Assembly: GCF_001641125.1 (NCBI RefSeq)
Contig: NZ_LWLP01000001.1
Coordinates: 2,069,658-2,133,657 of the forward strand
Length of the DNA stretch: 64,000 nucleotides
Direction of reading: 5' to 3'
Origin: Arthrobacter sp. OY3WO11
GTDB taxonomy: Bacteria > Actinomycetota > Actinomycetes > Actinomycetales > Micrococcaceae
The translations under genes and the position numbers were made by a program. The notes beneath the pieces were generated by a model. The model saw nothing but the letters and a program-made list of their open reading frames with translations. It did no database searches and was not told where the DNA came from. How positions within the stretch are numbered: the stretch's first letter is position 1; each line of letters opens with the position of its first letter. Of this stretch, positions 42,947 to 51,346 are shown in pieces.

Positions 42947-43863
42947 TGGCTTTTGGCAACGGAACCAGGCCGGTCTCGATCGTGGACGTCAGCCCCCGCG
43001 ACGGCTTGCAGAACGAGAAGACCCCTGTGAGTACCGAGGATAAGGTCCGGCTGATCGAAGAGTTGATCCGGATGGGTGCCCGGCGGATCGAAGCAGTCAG
43101 CTTTGTGAATCCCAAAGCGGTTCCCCAGATGGCCGATGCCGATGCCGTGATGGCGGCGGTGCCGCGCACCGACGCGGTCAGCTATATCGGTCTGGTACTG
43201 AACACCAGGGGCGCCGTCCGTGCTGTCGACGCCGGGGTGGACGAGATGAACTATGTGCTCCCGGTGACTGACGCGTTCGCCACAGCGAACCAGAACACCA
43301 CCGTTGCAGCGGCGCTCGCGGCGCTGGAAGAAGTTTCGGATATCGCAGCCGCGGCATCCATTCCGCTCAGCGTCACAGCAGCTGTCGCTTTTGGCTGCCC
43401 CTACCAGGGTGACGTTCGCATCGAACAGACCCTCGACGTCGTCCGCAGTGCGATGGGCCGCGCGAACCTGGCGGAGGTGGCGTTGGCGGATACGATCGGT
43501 TGCGCCGTGCCGTGGCAGGTGGGCGAGGCTTTCACCAGGCTGCGCGAGGAAACCGACCTGCCGTTGAGGGCGCACCTCCACGAGACCCGCCACACTGCGC
43601 TGGCCAACACCTATGCGGCGATGGCATCGGGCGTAGATGTTTTCGATAGCAGCGTCGGTGGTCTGGGGGGATGCCCTTTCGCCCCTGGAGCAGCGGGGAA
43701 CATCTCCACGGAGGACCTTGCGTGGATGCTAGGGCGAGCCGGGTTCCATACAGGGATCGACGTGCAGAAGGCAACGGAACTGGGCCGCTGGATTTGCGGC
43801 CTCGTCGGTACGAATCCGCGTTCCGGACTGGCGGGGGCGGGAGTGTTCCCCGCGGCAGCGTAA
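42946..43863 (+). CDS. HMG-CoA lyase-like enzyme
   Basis: A 305-residue DRE-TIM barrel lyase of the HMG-CoA lyase family. The metal Asp and catalytic Arg lie in SPRDGLQNE; the His pair is in RAHLHETRHTALAN, and the catalytic Cys in GLGGCPFAPGAAGN also gives the metal Asn. All key residues are present. HLHETR instead of the usual HCHDTYG suggests a subgroup acting on a different 3-hydroxy-3-methyl-acyl-CoA, such as citramalyl-CoA. It is coupled to the CoA-transferase by a one-base overlap. The exact acyl-CoA is inference. Confidence 0.87.
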   Translation: MAFGNGTRPVSIVDVSPRDGLQNEKTPVSTEDKVRLIEELIRMGARRIEAVSFVNPKAVPQMADADAVMAAVPRTDAVSYIGLVLNTRGAVRAVDAGVDEMNYVLPVTDAFATANQNTTVAAALAALEEVSDIAAAASIPLSVTAAVAFGCPYQGDVRIEQTLDVVRSAMGRANLAEVALADTIGCAVPWQVGEAFTRLREETDLPLRAHLHETRHTALANTYAAMASGVDVFDSSVGGLGGCPFAPGAAGNISTEDLAWMLGRAGFHTGIDVQKATELGRWICGLVGTNPRSGLAGAGVFPAAA

Positions 43864-43921
43864 GGCGCAGTACTTTGACTGCGCCGATTGACGTGGGATG
43901 GAGAGAGCAGGAGGGACTGTG

Positions 43922-44551
43922 GTGCGGAAGGATTTTGATCCGGCGCAGATGTCGTCGGGGGAGTTTTACCAGTTGTTGACGGCGGTGGTTGTTCCGAGAC
44001 CTATCGCTTGGGTGTCCACGACATCGGTGGAGGGTGTGGACAATCTTGCGCCTCATTCCTTTTACACTGTAGCGTCCGTGGATCCGCCGATTGTTCAGTT
44101 CACTTCAGTGGGTGAAAAGGATTCGTTGCGCAACATCCAGGCGCTGGGAGAGTTCGTCGTGAATCTCACCCCGGCTTCGCTGTTTGAAGAGGTCAATGCC
44201 ACTGGGACGGACTTTCCAGCGGAGGTTAGCGAGTTCGATGCAGCGGGGCTATCCCGGGAATCGAGCACCGTGGTGGGTCCTCCACGGGTAAAGGATTCTC
44301 CTGTGGCACTGGAGTGCCAATTGCACAGCACCTTGGAGCTGGGTAACTGCACGCTGGTGTTTGGCCGGGTGGTCCACGCGGTCGTGTCTACAAGCGTGCT
44401 CGACGGCGACCATCCGCAGATCGACCTTTTGGAACCCCTGTCCCGGTTGGGGCGCAATGAGTGGGGGACGCTCGGTTCGATTCAGGAGCTCAGCCGCATC
44501 CGGGCAAAGGACTGGCCCGGGCACTTCGGCGACGCCGTTGGACAAGGATGA
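43922..44551 (+). CDS. Flavin reductase-like domain protein
   Basis: A 209-residue FMN-binding protein of the flavin reductase-like (DIM6/NTAB) group. VVPRPIAWVSTTSVEGVDNLAPHSFYTVASVDPP (about residues 20-53, read in parts) is the diagnostic start, and LRNIQALGEFVVNLTP follows. GTG 43922 is chosen because AGGAGG is seven bases upstream; an ATG 24 bases earlier lacks a site. It is 58 bp after the lyase gene and probably in the same unit. The flavin-dependent partner or reaction is not evident. Confidence 0.87.
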   Translation: MRKDFDPAQMSSGEFYQLLTAVVVPRPIAWVSTTSVEGVDNLAPHSFYTVASVDPPIVQFTSVGEKDSLRNIQALGEFVVNLTPASLFEEVNATGTDFPAEVSEFDAAGLSRESSTVVGPPRVKDSPVALECQLHSTLELGNCTLVFGRVVHAVVSTSVLDGDHPQIDLLEPLSRLGRNEWGTLGSIQELSRIRAKDWPGHFGDAVGQG

Positions 44552-44729
44552 AACACACAACGAGGGGTGCATGGTTGGCTCTTGATGGTTTCGGTGTGGA
44601 GCGCGGCGGCGGCCTGCCGCGGTAGGTGACTTCGGCGCTGAACGCGTTGGTCTGGATGGAATGCGCGGGCAGGTCAAGGCTCATGCAGGGTCCGACTCTA
44701 TGAAACAGGTGGTGGATCGTCCTGCGGTG

Positions 44730-45155
44730 TCATGGCTTGGCAATCAGGACGTTGTCATGGACGGGCTGCATTCCATCTTTGATGAAGTCGGACGTGTCTA
44801 CGTTGTCCCCCACCAGCATCACGGTGACGACTCCGTTGAGACCCGTCGTAACGATCTCGCGAAGAGAATTCGGGGCCCCGCCGCACCCGGTAATCCAATT
44901 CAGTGGGGTTTGGTCGACTACTGCACTTATGCACGTGGTGTTGCCGTCACCGCTTCGCCCGGCGAAGTAGCGGATGCCTTCGATCTCGGGCCCTTTCCGA
45001 GGGCCCATGACCACGCCCTCGGGAAGGACGTCCTCGGCGGTGGCTTCACGGTCCAGTGCGGTAAAGCCTGCAGGCGCGGTAGCCGGTGCGCACCCGGTGA
45101 TCAGGAGTACTCCCAGTGCGGCAATCACGCCGGTCCGTCGGTGGCTGTGATTCAT
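44730..45155 (-). CDS. Small lipoprotein, unknown function
   Basis: A 141-residue exported protein with a signal peptide and lipobox LLITGCAP (Cys at about residue 22). The mature part has two cysteines (CISAVV, ITGCGG) that could form a disulfide, and a conserved-looking IRYFAGRSGDGNTTC. No family is recognised. It stands alone between the dicarboxylate locus and pspA; nothing supportable is seen in 44552-44729 except a short minus-strand frame starting at 44684. Confidence 0.65.
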   Translation of the reverse strand: MNHSHRRTGVIAALGVLLITGCAPATAPAGFTALDREATAEDVLPEGVVMGPRKGPEIEGIRYFAGRSGDGNTTCISAVVDQTPLNWITGCGGAPNSLREIVTTGLNGVVTVMLVGDNVDTSDFIKDGMQPVHDNVLIAKP

Positions 45156-45303
45156 TCCTCTGCCCCCTCAGACTTTGAGGTTGAGCCTACAGGAGGGTTG
45201 CAGACGCAGGTCGGGGTGCACCCCTCCTTGACCGATAGGCTAGCCCCATGACGTTGGGGGACGCAGCGGGAATAGGTGTCGGACGCCTCCCGGATCTGGT
45301 GCC

Positions 45304-45317
45304 GTACGGTGCCGTAC
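45304..45317. promoter_or_regulatory. Palindrome upstream of pspA
   Basis: GTACGG and CCGTAC are separated by TG, 39-52 bp before the GTG start of pspA. It may be an operator or promoter-proximal site. Confidence 0.35.
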
Positions 45318-45355
45318 ACATAGAATCCAAACCCATCACCGATAGAAAGACCCCC

Positions 45356-46084
45356 GTGAAGCAGAGCATTTTCGCCCGCGTAGCCCAGCTCGCTAAGGCC
45401 AATATCAACGCCCTCCTGGACTCCGCGGAAGACCCGCAGAAGATGCTGGACCAGATGGTCCGGGACTACTCGGCCAACATCCGGGAAGCCGAGGCCGCCG
45501 TCGCGCAGACGATCGGCAACGTCCGCATGGCCGAAGAGGACTATCGCCGGGCGGTGAACGATGCCAACTCCTGGGGCAACAAGGCCATCGCCGCGTCACG
45601 CAGAGCGGACGAGTTCCGGGCCGCCGGTAACAGTGTGGACGCCGACAAATTCGATGCCCTCGCCAAGCTCGCTCTTCAGCGGCAGATGGCCGCTGAGACC
45701 ACCGCCAAGGCCCAGGAGCCAAACCTGGCCGCGCAAAACCAGGTGGTCGACCAGCTCAAGCACGGCCTGGACCAGATGAAGGGCAAGCTGCGCGAGCTGA
45801 CGGCCAAGCGCAACCAGCTGGTCAACCGTGCCCGCGTCGCAGCCGCCCAGTCCCAGGTCAATGACGCGGTAAAGTCTCTGGACGCCGGGGACCCGACCTC
45901 GGCGATCGGCCGGTACGAGGAGCGCATCCGCCGCCAGGAAGCCACGGTCCGCGGCCAGCAGGAACTTGCCGCCTCGTCCCTGGACGCACAGTTCGCGTCC
46001 CTGGAAGACCTCGGGGAGCAGACCGAGGTGGAGGCGCGGCTGGCCGCGCTCAAATCCATTGACCGGAAGGCCATCGACTACTAA
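45356..46084 (+). CDS. pspA: PspA/IM30 membrane-stress protein
   Basis: A 242-residue, almost entirely coiled-coil protein of the PspA/IM30 family, which binds the inner leaflet of the membrane and repairs it under stress. SIFARVAQLAKANINALLD at the N terminus is the amphipathic membrane-binding helix; EDPQKMLDQMVRDYSANI and repeated heptads follow. The GTG at 45356, placed after GATAGAAAGA, gives the typical start; the upstream ATG (45248) would add 36 unrelated residues. No pspC or regulator is adjacent. Confidence 0.9.
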   Translation: MKQSIFARVAQLAKANINALLDSAEDPQKMLDQMVRDYSANIREAEAAVAQTIGNVRMAEEDYRRAVNDANSWGNKAIAASRRADEFRAAGNSVDADKFDALAKLALQRQMAAETTAKAQEPNLAAQNQVVDQLKHGLDQMKGKLRELTAKRNQLVNRARVAAAQSQVNDAVKSLDAGDPTSAIGRYEERIRRQEATVRGQQELAASSLDAQFASLEDLGEQTEVEARLAALKSIDRKAIDY

Positions 46085-46120
46085 ACCGGCGGCCTGCATT
46101 TCCGTGGGCTTGTCCTGTTC

Positions 46121-46588
46121 TTAGGGCTCCCTGTCGATCCTCGCATTCCGAGCGGTGATGAAGGCGTTTTTCTTCCCCAAGTACAGAAGGTACTCCTTAC
46201 TTGTCCTGGGGACGGCAGAATGCGTGCTGAAGTCGTCAGTGGACGGGTGAAAGAAGCGGATAGTGCCGTTCTTTCTCACGAGGTCCTGCAGCAGGAAGAA
46301 CTCGACATACCCGTTGAAGTCTTGGAAGAGGGCGAAGAATCGCGAATGGCGCGCGATGCCTTTCCCAGGAGCCTAGTCGTGACGGCGTCGCTGGCGAGGA
46401 AAACGTCGCCCTTCGCTGATCTGTGCACCAGATACTCGCCGGATTCGGGTGCCAGATCGAAGCGGCCGCCCGTGGGTAAATCCTTGCTCCACAGGATCCG
46501 GTGGTGCTCTTTCAGGTCTCGCTGAGTTTGTCCGGATCCTTTCCGGGGGGCGTGTCATCGTGGTATTTAAGGGTCGTGTTGACGCCGG
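46121..46588 (-). pseudogene. DUF6994-like gene with several frameshifts
   Basis: Three successive frames give related pieces of one protein: GVNTTLKYHDDTPPGKDPDKLSET, then LKEHHRILWSKDLPTGGRFDL and ESGEYLVHRSAKGDVFLASDA, then FFALFQDFNGYVEFFLLQDLV and SKEYLLYLGKKNAFITARNARI, ending TAA at 46121. The pattern (short opening, HSS-type middle, DFRGYVDFFLLQDLV-like end) matches what I recall as DUF6994, but a middle part is missing too. It is a dead gene with two or three indels and probably a deletion. Confidence 0.6.
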
Positions 46589-46591
46589 CGG

Positions 46592-46789
46592 TCAGGCTGT
46601 TCTCCCGTGGCGAGCGGCTGCGAGTTCGGCAAGGTCGCGGATGAGCCGCTGCACCTCGTGTTCCCGGCCCCTGCAATTGGACGCCTGCTGCACTGCACGC
46701 GGTGCGACCAAGAGCTTGGTCAGCGGGACTGGCAAAGGCGTCTTCGTGGCTCGTGGTTCCTCCGCAGACGGGATACTGCTCTTGCTCAT
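46592..46789 (-). CDS. Short hypothetical protein
   Basis: A 65-residue frame from ATG 46789 (MSKSSIPSAEEPRATK) with a helical end EVQRLIRDLAELAAAR. It lies three bases upstream of the pseudogene 46121-46588 on the same strand. The start has CTGGGGGACGT upstream. Possibly a small accessory protein or part of the broken unit. Confidence 0.35.
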   Translation of the reverse strand: MSKSSIPSAEEPRATKTPLPVPLTKLLVAPRAVQQASNCRGREHEVQRLIRDLAELAAARHGRTA

Positions 46790-46924
46790 ACGTCCCCCAG
46801 ACGTCGTCGTTGCTGCCTTGGGAACACTCTAGGAAGCCAGGAGGAAACGGGGGAAGGGATTCGGTCAATCCTCGGGATCTCTTGTGTCGATCTTGAGCGG
46901 GACGGTTCCACGTCCTGTGAACCG

Positions 46925-47665
46925 TCAACCGGAGGCTTGGTCCTCCTTCCTCATGAAGTAGTCGACGCCGGTGTAGCCGCCATCCACCACGACCGATGTC
47001 CCGGTGATGAAGGCAGCCTCTGCGCTCAGAAGGAAGGCGACGACTTTGGCGATGTCTTCGGGGCTCCCGTTGCGGCCCAGGGGAGTGAGGGTCGCCGCCT
47101 CGTACGAATCCGTCAGTATGCCCGAATCGACCCACCCTGGCGTGACCGCATTGACCCGGATTCCGCGGGGCCCCAGCACGTTAGCTAGGCTCCTGGTGAC
47201 TGAGAGGAGTGCGGCCTTGCTGGCCGAGTAGGCGATGCCCCGGAAGGAGCCCACGTACGCGTCCGTGCTGGCAATATTGACGATGCTCCCGCCACTGGAG
47301 AGGCGGGGACCTATTGCTTGAGCCAGGATCAGCGGGGCGGTGACGTTGACCGCCATGGTCCTGTCCCAGGCATCCAATGTCATCGCATCGAAGGGCTCCT
47401 TCTCGAGAACCCCGGCGTTGTTGACCAGCGCGGTCAGTGGAAATTCATCGCAGATATGCTGTGCGAAATGGACTGTCCCTATCCTGTCCGCCAGGTCAAT
47501 CTGGCGAATATCGACGTTATGGGTGCGTGCCAGCTCCTCCGCTTCGTCCAGGCCAGTGAGGTAGGTGGCGATGACATGCCAACCGTTCTCAGCCAGACGC
47601 TCGGCTGTGGCCCGGCCGATGCCGCATGCACCTCCGGTGACCAAAACGGTCTGTTCGCCGGCCAT
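46925..47665 (-). CDS. Short-chain dehydrogenase/reductase
   Basis: A 246-residue SDR of the classical type. NAD(P)-binding TGGACGIGRATAE (residues about 10-22), the NNAG motif (ALVNNAGV), catalytic Ser in IASTDAYVG and YSASKAALL follow, and TGTSVVVDGGYTG closes the barrel. IRQIDLADR, with Asp after the strand, suggests NAD preference. The substrate cannot be told. It stands alone; upstream (47666-47792) nothing is seen. Confidence 0.88.
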   Translation of the reverse strand: MAGEQTVLVTGGACGIGRATAERLAENGWHVIATYLTGLDEAEELARTHNVDIRQIDLADRIGTVHFAQHICDEFPLTALVNNAGVLEKEPFDAMTLDAWDRTMAVNVTAPLILAQAIGPRLSSGGSIVNIASTDAYVGSFRGIAYSASKAALLSVTRSLANVLGPRGIRVNAVTPGWVDSGILTDSYEAATLTPLGRNGSPEDIAKVVAFLLSAEAAFITGTSVVVDGGYTGVDYFMRKEDQASG

Positions 47666-47792
47666 CGAGGCCTCCTGCTAGTTCGAGAGGAACAGGTAGA
47701 CATACTGTGGGCCTGGCCGCCCCCGAACACCAGACCCAATTCCTGAGCAGAAGGTGAAACCCACGCACCAAGCCCACTCATGGGATGGTCCC

Positions 47793-48004
47793 GTGACCGA
47801 CCAAGAGGCTGCGCTTCCTGACGATCGCCCAAGCGGCCGAAGAGCGGAACGTGAACCAGCTCCGGGCCCTGCTCATGGCAGGGGAGCTTCGCGGAATTCA
47901 GGTCGGTGGCCCGGGGGCATGTGGCGCATCGGGGCCACCGACATCGAGGACTACTTCGCCGAGGCGTACCGGCGCACGGCCGTATCAGGCGGGTCATCAG
48001 CTAG
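47793..48004 (+). pseudogene. Excisionase-like helix-turn-helix gene, frameshifted
   Basis: Reading in three frames, RLRFLTIAQAAEERNVNQLRALL, then GMWRIGATDIEDYFAEAYRRTA, then RIRRVIS and TAG make up a ~70-residue helix-turn-helix protein. The pattern FLTIAQAAEE and GRGMWRIGATDIEDY is typical of small actinobacterial DNA-binding proteins. Indels near 47810, 47915 and 47985 break it. No intact start is certain; GTG 47793 is a guess. Confidence 0.5.
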
Positions 48005-48063
48005 GCCTGATTGGGCCGCAAAAAACAGGGGGATGCCAGACGCAGCTCCGACTGGTAGGACCT

Positions 48064-48396
48064 TTAGTCTCGACGGCCCGGTGACTGGGTATAGTCGGTG
48101 ATGCCGGCGATCTCCTGCAAAGCACGCAGGTGCGCGCCGAAGGCGTTTCGCCCGGCCGGGGTGAGGGAAATCCAGGTCAGACGGCGGGCATCGCTGCGAG
48201 AAACCGATGCGGCTTTGCTCAGGCTGACGTATCCGGCCTCAGCCAGGGTCTTAAGGTGCTTTGAGAGGGTCGCGTCTGAGACGTCGAGGGTGTCGCGCAG
48301 TACAGCGAAGTCCATCTGCTCCACCTGCCGCAACAACCCGCAGATCCGGAGCCGTACCGGGGCGTGGATGAGGTCATCGAACTGTGCCTTGGTCAT
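48064..48396 (-). CDS. Winged-helix transcriptional regulator
   Basis: A 110-residue MarR/ArsR-like DNA-binding protein. IHAPVRLRICGLLRQVEQMDFAVLRDTLDVSDATLSKHLKTLAEAGYVSL (residues 10-60, quoted here as overlapping short motifs: DFAVLRDTLDV, LSKHLKTLAEAGYV) is the winged helix. RRLTWISLTPAGRNAF is the wing. The ATG overlaps the stop of the upstream membrane gene (ATGA), so the regulator and membrane protein are co-translated, as in transport or drug-response pairs. Confidence 0.82.
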   Translation of the reverse strand: MTKAQFDDLIHAPVRLRICGLLRQVEQMDFAVLRDTLDVSDATLSKHLKTLAEAGYVSLSKAASVSRSDARRLTWISLTPAGRNAFGAHLRALQEIAGITDYTQSPGRRD

Positions 48397-48860
48397 CGTC
48401 GCAGCTGGTCCAGTGCCGAGCGGAAGGCGATGCCGGCGAGCCAGGTGACCAAGCCGAAGGCGGACAAGCTGGTCAGCAGGACCGCCCAGCGCGCGCCGAA
48501 GGAACCGAGGCCGAGCGAGATTGAGAACAGGATGAGGCAGAGCACCGGAATGGCCGCCATAACCAGGGCCGCGCGGGGCCCCATCTTGCGGAAGCGGATT
48601 CCGGTTTCGCGGCGGATCAAGTGAGCTATCACCAAAGCTGCGACCAGCCCCAGCCATCCGGACGTTGGCGGCTCGTAGTTCTCACCCGGGTTAGCCCCTG
48701 CGGCCCCAGCCACCCACCAGGCAGCCACGCCTCCGAGCGCGGCCAGCAGCATCTTCGGGACTTGCACCCCATCGGCCAGGGCCTGCCTGTCAGCACCCAG
48801 GTCCCGGAGGCTGGCAGCGGCCTCCTCGGACGATGGGCGCCCTTCAAAGTCGTTTTCCAT
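48393..48860 (-). CDS. Membrane protein paired with regulator
   Basis: A 155-residue protein with a charged cytosolic start (about 35 residues) and four membrane helices (about 38-55, 68-84, 96-118, 125-146). No catalytic motif is visible. It ends in the start of the winged-helix gene. Such pairs (small membrane protein plus PadR/MarR-like regulator) occur commonly in actinobacteria; the signal is unknown. Confidence 0.65.
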   Translation of the reverse strand: MENDFEGRPSSEEAAASLRDLGADRQALADGVQVPKMLLAALGGVAAWWVAGAAGANPGENYEPPTSGWLGLVAALVIAHLIRRETGIRFRKMGPRAALVMAAIPVLCLILFSISLGLGSFGARWAVLLTSLSAFGLVTWLAGIAFRSALDQLRR

Positions 48861-49069
48861 ATTGGAAAGCCTATAGAAAGACTTTCCGATCAGGCAAGTT
48901 ATCCGTTTTGCCGTAACGGAAGTGTGATTAGTTCAACCACATTTGATGAAGCTACGAAGATGCGCGCCCTACGTCAGTCCGCAATTCTTACTAAGCCCTG
49001 AGTTGTTGCACCTAGGCTAAGCGGGCCGGCAAGGGGCTCGAGGGCGGTGCCGGTAGTACCCAGCCTCGA

Positions 49070-49240
49070 CTAGGCCGCTCTTTCATCGGAGCTTTGGATC
49101 TCCGCACTCTGGACTGCTCGTCTGACGTGGGCTGGCGGCTGGCGCCGGGCTTTGACCAGAACAATCAGCATGGTCAGGATTGTGACCGTCCAGGCAATCG
49201 CGGCGAGGAACACCAGGCCAATTCCCACTAAGGGGTGCAT
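49070..49240 (-). CDS. Small single-pass membrane protein
   Basis: A 56-residue protein from ATG 49240: MHPLVGIGLVFLAAIAWTVT and TILTMLIVLVKARR form one long hydrophobic segment, followed by a charged cytosolic tail ending SSDERAA and TAG. No ribosome site is strong. It resembles small accessory membrane proteins; function unknown. Confidence 0.5.
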   Translation of the reverse strand: MHPLVGIGLVFLAAIAWTVTILTMLIVLVKARRQPPAHVRRAVQSAEIQSSDERAA

Positions 49241-49350
49241 ACCGAAAGTCTAGGACCGTGCCGCTTTCATTTTCGGACGCAACTCCGCAGCATCAGAGCC
49301 GGAATTTGCCCACGTAGGGACCAGAAGTCAGCGGACAAGCCTCAGGGCAC

Positions 49351-49382
49351 GAAAAAGGTGCGCCCCGTTCGCTGAGCGCACC
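49351..49382 (-). terminator. Rho-independent terminator of the 49523-50011 unit
   Basis: GGTGCGC (49357-49363) pairs with GCGCACC (49376-49382). On the minus strand TTTTTCGTGC follows directly. Confidence 0.75.
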
Positions 49383-49445
49383 CTCCTCGATTCCCCTCAC
49401 AGTCGCATCCCCATCCGACTGCAGCCATCATAAGCATGCTTAGGA

Positions 49446-49526
49446 TTAAGTTTGCAAGCCCAAGGCCCACACCGCGGCACCGAGGCAGATGGCTCCGAAC
49501 AGGACGGGGACTGCTCGAGGGCTCAC
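49446..49526 (-). CDS. Possible 26-residue membrane peptide
   Basis: A GTG overlapping the upstream stop (GTGA) opens a 26-residue, mostly hydrophobic frame (VPVLFGAICLGAAVWALGL) with TAA at 49446. Translational coupling is possible, but size makes this tentative. Confidence 0.25.
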   Translation of the reverse strand: MSPRAVPVLFGAICLGAAVWALGLQT

Positions 49527-50011
49527 GCTTGCTGCTGGGCGCGATCGGCCTCACGGTCTGTAGGCATGGTCGCCGACGGTGCGGTGCGGTGCCAGATCCA
49601 GGCGGAGCGCAGGATAAAGGCGAGGAGCAGCACCTCGATTGCGATGAGGAAGCCGTAGTGAAGTGCCCAGTCCCAGGACGCCCCTGCCGCGTTGAACACC
49701 GTGACGGGGACGTAGAGCGTTGCCACGACGAGGTTCGTGGGGCGGTTCACCCGGGCGGGCAGCGTCATGGAGAGCATCACCATCAGGGCCGGGATTCCTA
49801 TGACTACGACGAAAATGGTCATCAACGACGGGGTGATGCCGAACTCAAAGATGCCGCCACCCCGGATTTGGTCGATGGCGCCGGGCTGGCAGAGGTGGAA
49901 GTAGCCGATGTAGATGTAGAAGAACATCAAGCTGGTCCAGGCGGCGGCGAGCTCGGCTTGCACCGGGATCCGCCGGTCTTCCAGTGCGGTGGGGGTTTGA
50001 CGTGCTCTCAT
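49523..50011 (-). CDS. Membrane protein, DUF6326-like
   Basis: A 162-residue membrane protein with four helices: LMFFYIYIGYFHLCQPG (about 30-46), SLMTIFVVVIGIPALMVML (about 66-84), LVVATLYVPVTVFNAAG (about 94-110) and FLIAIEVLLLAFILRSAW (about 121-138). The layout and RIPVQAELAAAWTSLMFFYIY are like DUF6326 proteins as I recall them. ATG 50011 is used, with GAGCCC upstream. A hairpin with a T-run ends the transcript at 49351. Confidence 0.6.
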   Translation of the reverse strand: MRARQTPTALEDRRIPVQAELAAAWTSLMFFYIYIGYFHLCQPGAIDQIRGGGIFEFGITPSLMTIFVVVIGIPALMVMLSMTLPARVNRPTNLVVATLYVPVTVFNAAGASWDWALHYGFLIAIEVLLLAFILRSAWIWHRTAPSATMPTDREADRAQQQA

Positions 50012-50391
50012 CCTGGGCTCCGTTGTTGTCGTGAGGATCGGTAGTTCCACGATCGCTAAGCCCGGCGGTGGGCACATCGGCCCGGAGTCGATCACCAGCT
50101 CAGCAGCAGCCCCCAAGCCGGCAGCCCGAGCAGCCAGCCACCGGCCAAAAAACCGAGGTCGTCTTGCAGTCGAGCATGTCTGCCCAGCGTTTCCGGCCTT
50201 GCTGGAGCGCGGTGCCGGTTGGCTGGGAAGCGATGGCGTCCAGGTAGGAAGCAGGCAGCATGACTTCTGCGATGGATGAGTTATCAGGCCACGAGCAGTC
50301 CGTGCCGCGAGTCCCGGCGTAGAGGTGATCGAAGTGCCGGCGGCTGAGCCCGTTGTCAATGGTGGGGGACTTTGGATGGTTTGATTAGTCG
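50012..50391. other. Intergenic stretch with a possible gene remnant
   Basis: No complete gene. A minus-strand frame at about 50370-50090 reads TIDNGLSRRHFDHLYAGTRG and SSIAEVMLPASYLDAIASQP, which looks protein-like but has no start and no known family. It could be the tail of a lost gene. Confidence 0.3.
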
Positions 50392-51144
50392 GTGCTTCGT
50401 CTCAGACGCCTCGTTGTCCTTGTCCTGTTCGCGGTTTGCGCCACCACCGCGTCCTTGTTCTGGGCACTTGGGCAATCTGCCGCGGACGCTCGTGCTGCCT
50501 TTTCTCCTCCGCCGCAGGCGGAAGTTGAGCTCGAAATGCTGTCCTCCGGTATGACCACCGCTGTGAACGTGACCAGAAACCCGGATGCTGATTGGGTGAT
50601 CCGGGCTGCAGGGCATACCGGAATCCCTGAGCGCGCGCTGCGGGCGTATGTTGCCGCGGCTGTGACCGTGAATGCTACTGTCCCGACGTGCGGGATCGGT
50701 TGGAACACGGTGGCGGCAGTGGGTTTCGTTGAAACAGCCCACGGGACGTACGGCGGCGGTAGCCTCACCGCTTCGGGGCTAGGGAGCCGCCCGGTTATAG
50801 GCCCGGTTCTCAACGGTGCCGGGTTCGCCGCCATCGCGGACACGGACGCAGGTGTCCTGGATGGGGATGCCCGCTGGGACCGTGCTGTGGGACCGATGCA
50901 GTTCATTCCTTCCACGTGGAAGCTCGTAGGGCGGGACGGGAACGGGGACGGAACGGCGGATCCCTTCAACATCGACGATGCCGCCCTTAGTGCGGCGATT
51001 TATCTGTGTTCCGGCGGCCGGGACCTCACAACCGCGGACGGGTGGACCGGCGCGATCTACGCCTACAACCAGTCCGATGCTTATATCCGGCAAGTGCGTG
51101 ATGAGGCCAGGGCGTACGCCGCGAAGGCAGGCGCCGCGGGATGA
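50392..51144 (+). CDS. Secreted lytic transglycosylase
   Basis: A 250-residue exported murein hydrolase of the MltB/SLT_2 type. A signal segment (about 8-35) comes first. The catalytic Glu is in TVAAVGFVETAHGTYGG (about residue 112), VGPMQFIPSTW is the core, and DPFNIDDAALSAAIYLC and IYAYNQSDAYIRQV complete the fold. It cleaves the glycan chains of peptidoglycan, probably in wall remodelling. It starts at GTG 50392; no strong ribosome site is seen. Confidence 0.88.
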   Translation: MLRLRRLVVLVLFAVCATTASLFWALGQSAADARAAFSPPPQAEVELEMLSSGMTTAVNVTRNPDADWVIRAAGHTGIPERALRAYVAAAVTVNATVPTCGIGWNTVAAVGFVETAHGTYGGGSLTASGLGSRPVIGPVLNGAGFAAIADTDAGVLDGDARWDRAVGPMQFIPSTWKLVGRDGNGDGTADPFNIDDAALSAAIYLCSGGRDLTTADGWTGAIYAYNQSDAYIRQVRDEARAYAAKAGAAG

Positions 51145-51266
51145 GCCCCACTTTTAGGTAGCCATGCTCCCTTGCGTAACGCGGAACGTTGGATCTCTTC
51201 GCAGGCGGCAGCAGGAGGCCCAGAGAGTGCGTGACGCGCCGACGTGCAGCCGCCCATTAAAGACCC

Positions 51267-51295
51267 GTGCCGGCCATCCTGTGGATGACCGGCAC
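51267..51295 (-). terminator. Probable terminator of the GH32/Opp operon
   Basis: Thirteen-base arms (51267-51279 and 51283-51295) with one G-T pair and a 3-base loop, 52 bp beyond the GH32 stop on the minus strand. GTCTTTAATG follows. Confidence 0.6.
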
Positions 51296-51346
51296 CGGGC
51301 AGCCTCGATGCTGCTGTAAGAGCTGGTGGTGGTGTTCTGCCCCGGT

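Noticed and set aside
44490-44684. 64-residue minus-strand frame starting MSLDLPAHSIQ
   Set aside because: The first 20 residues look protein-like, but the rest is antisense to the flavin reductase-like gene; too weak to call.
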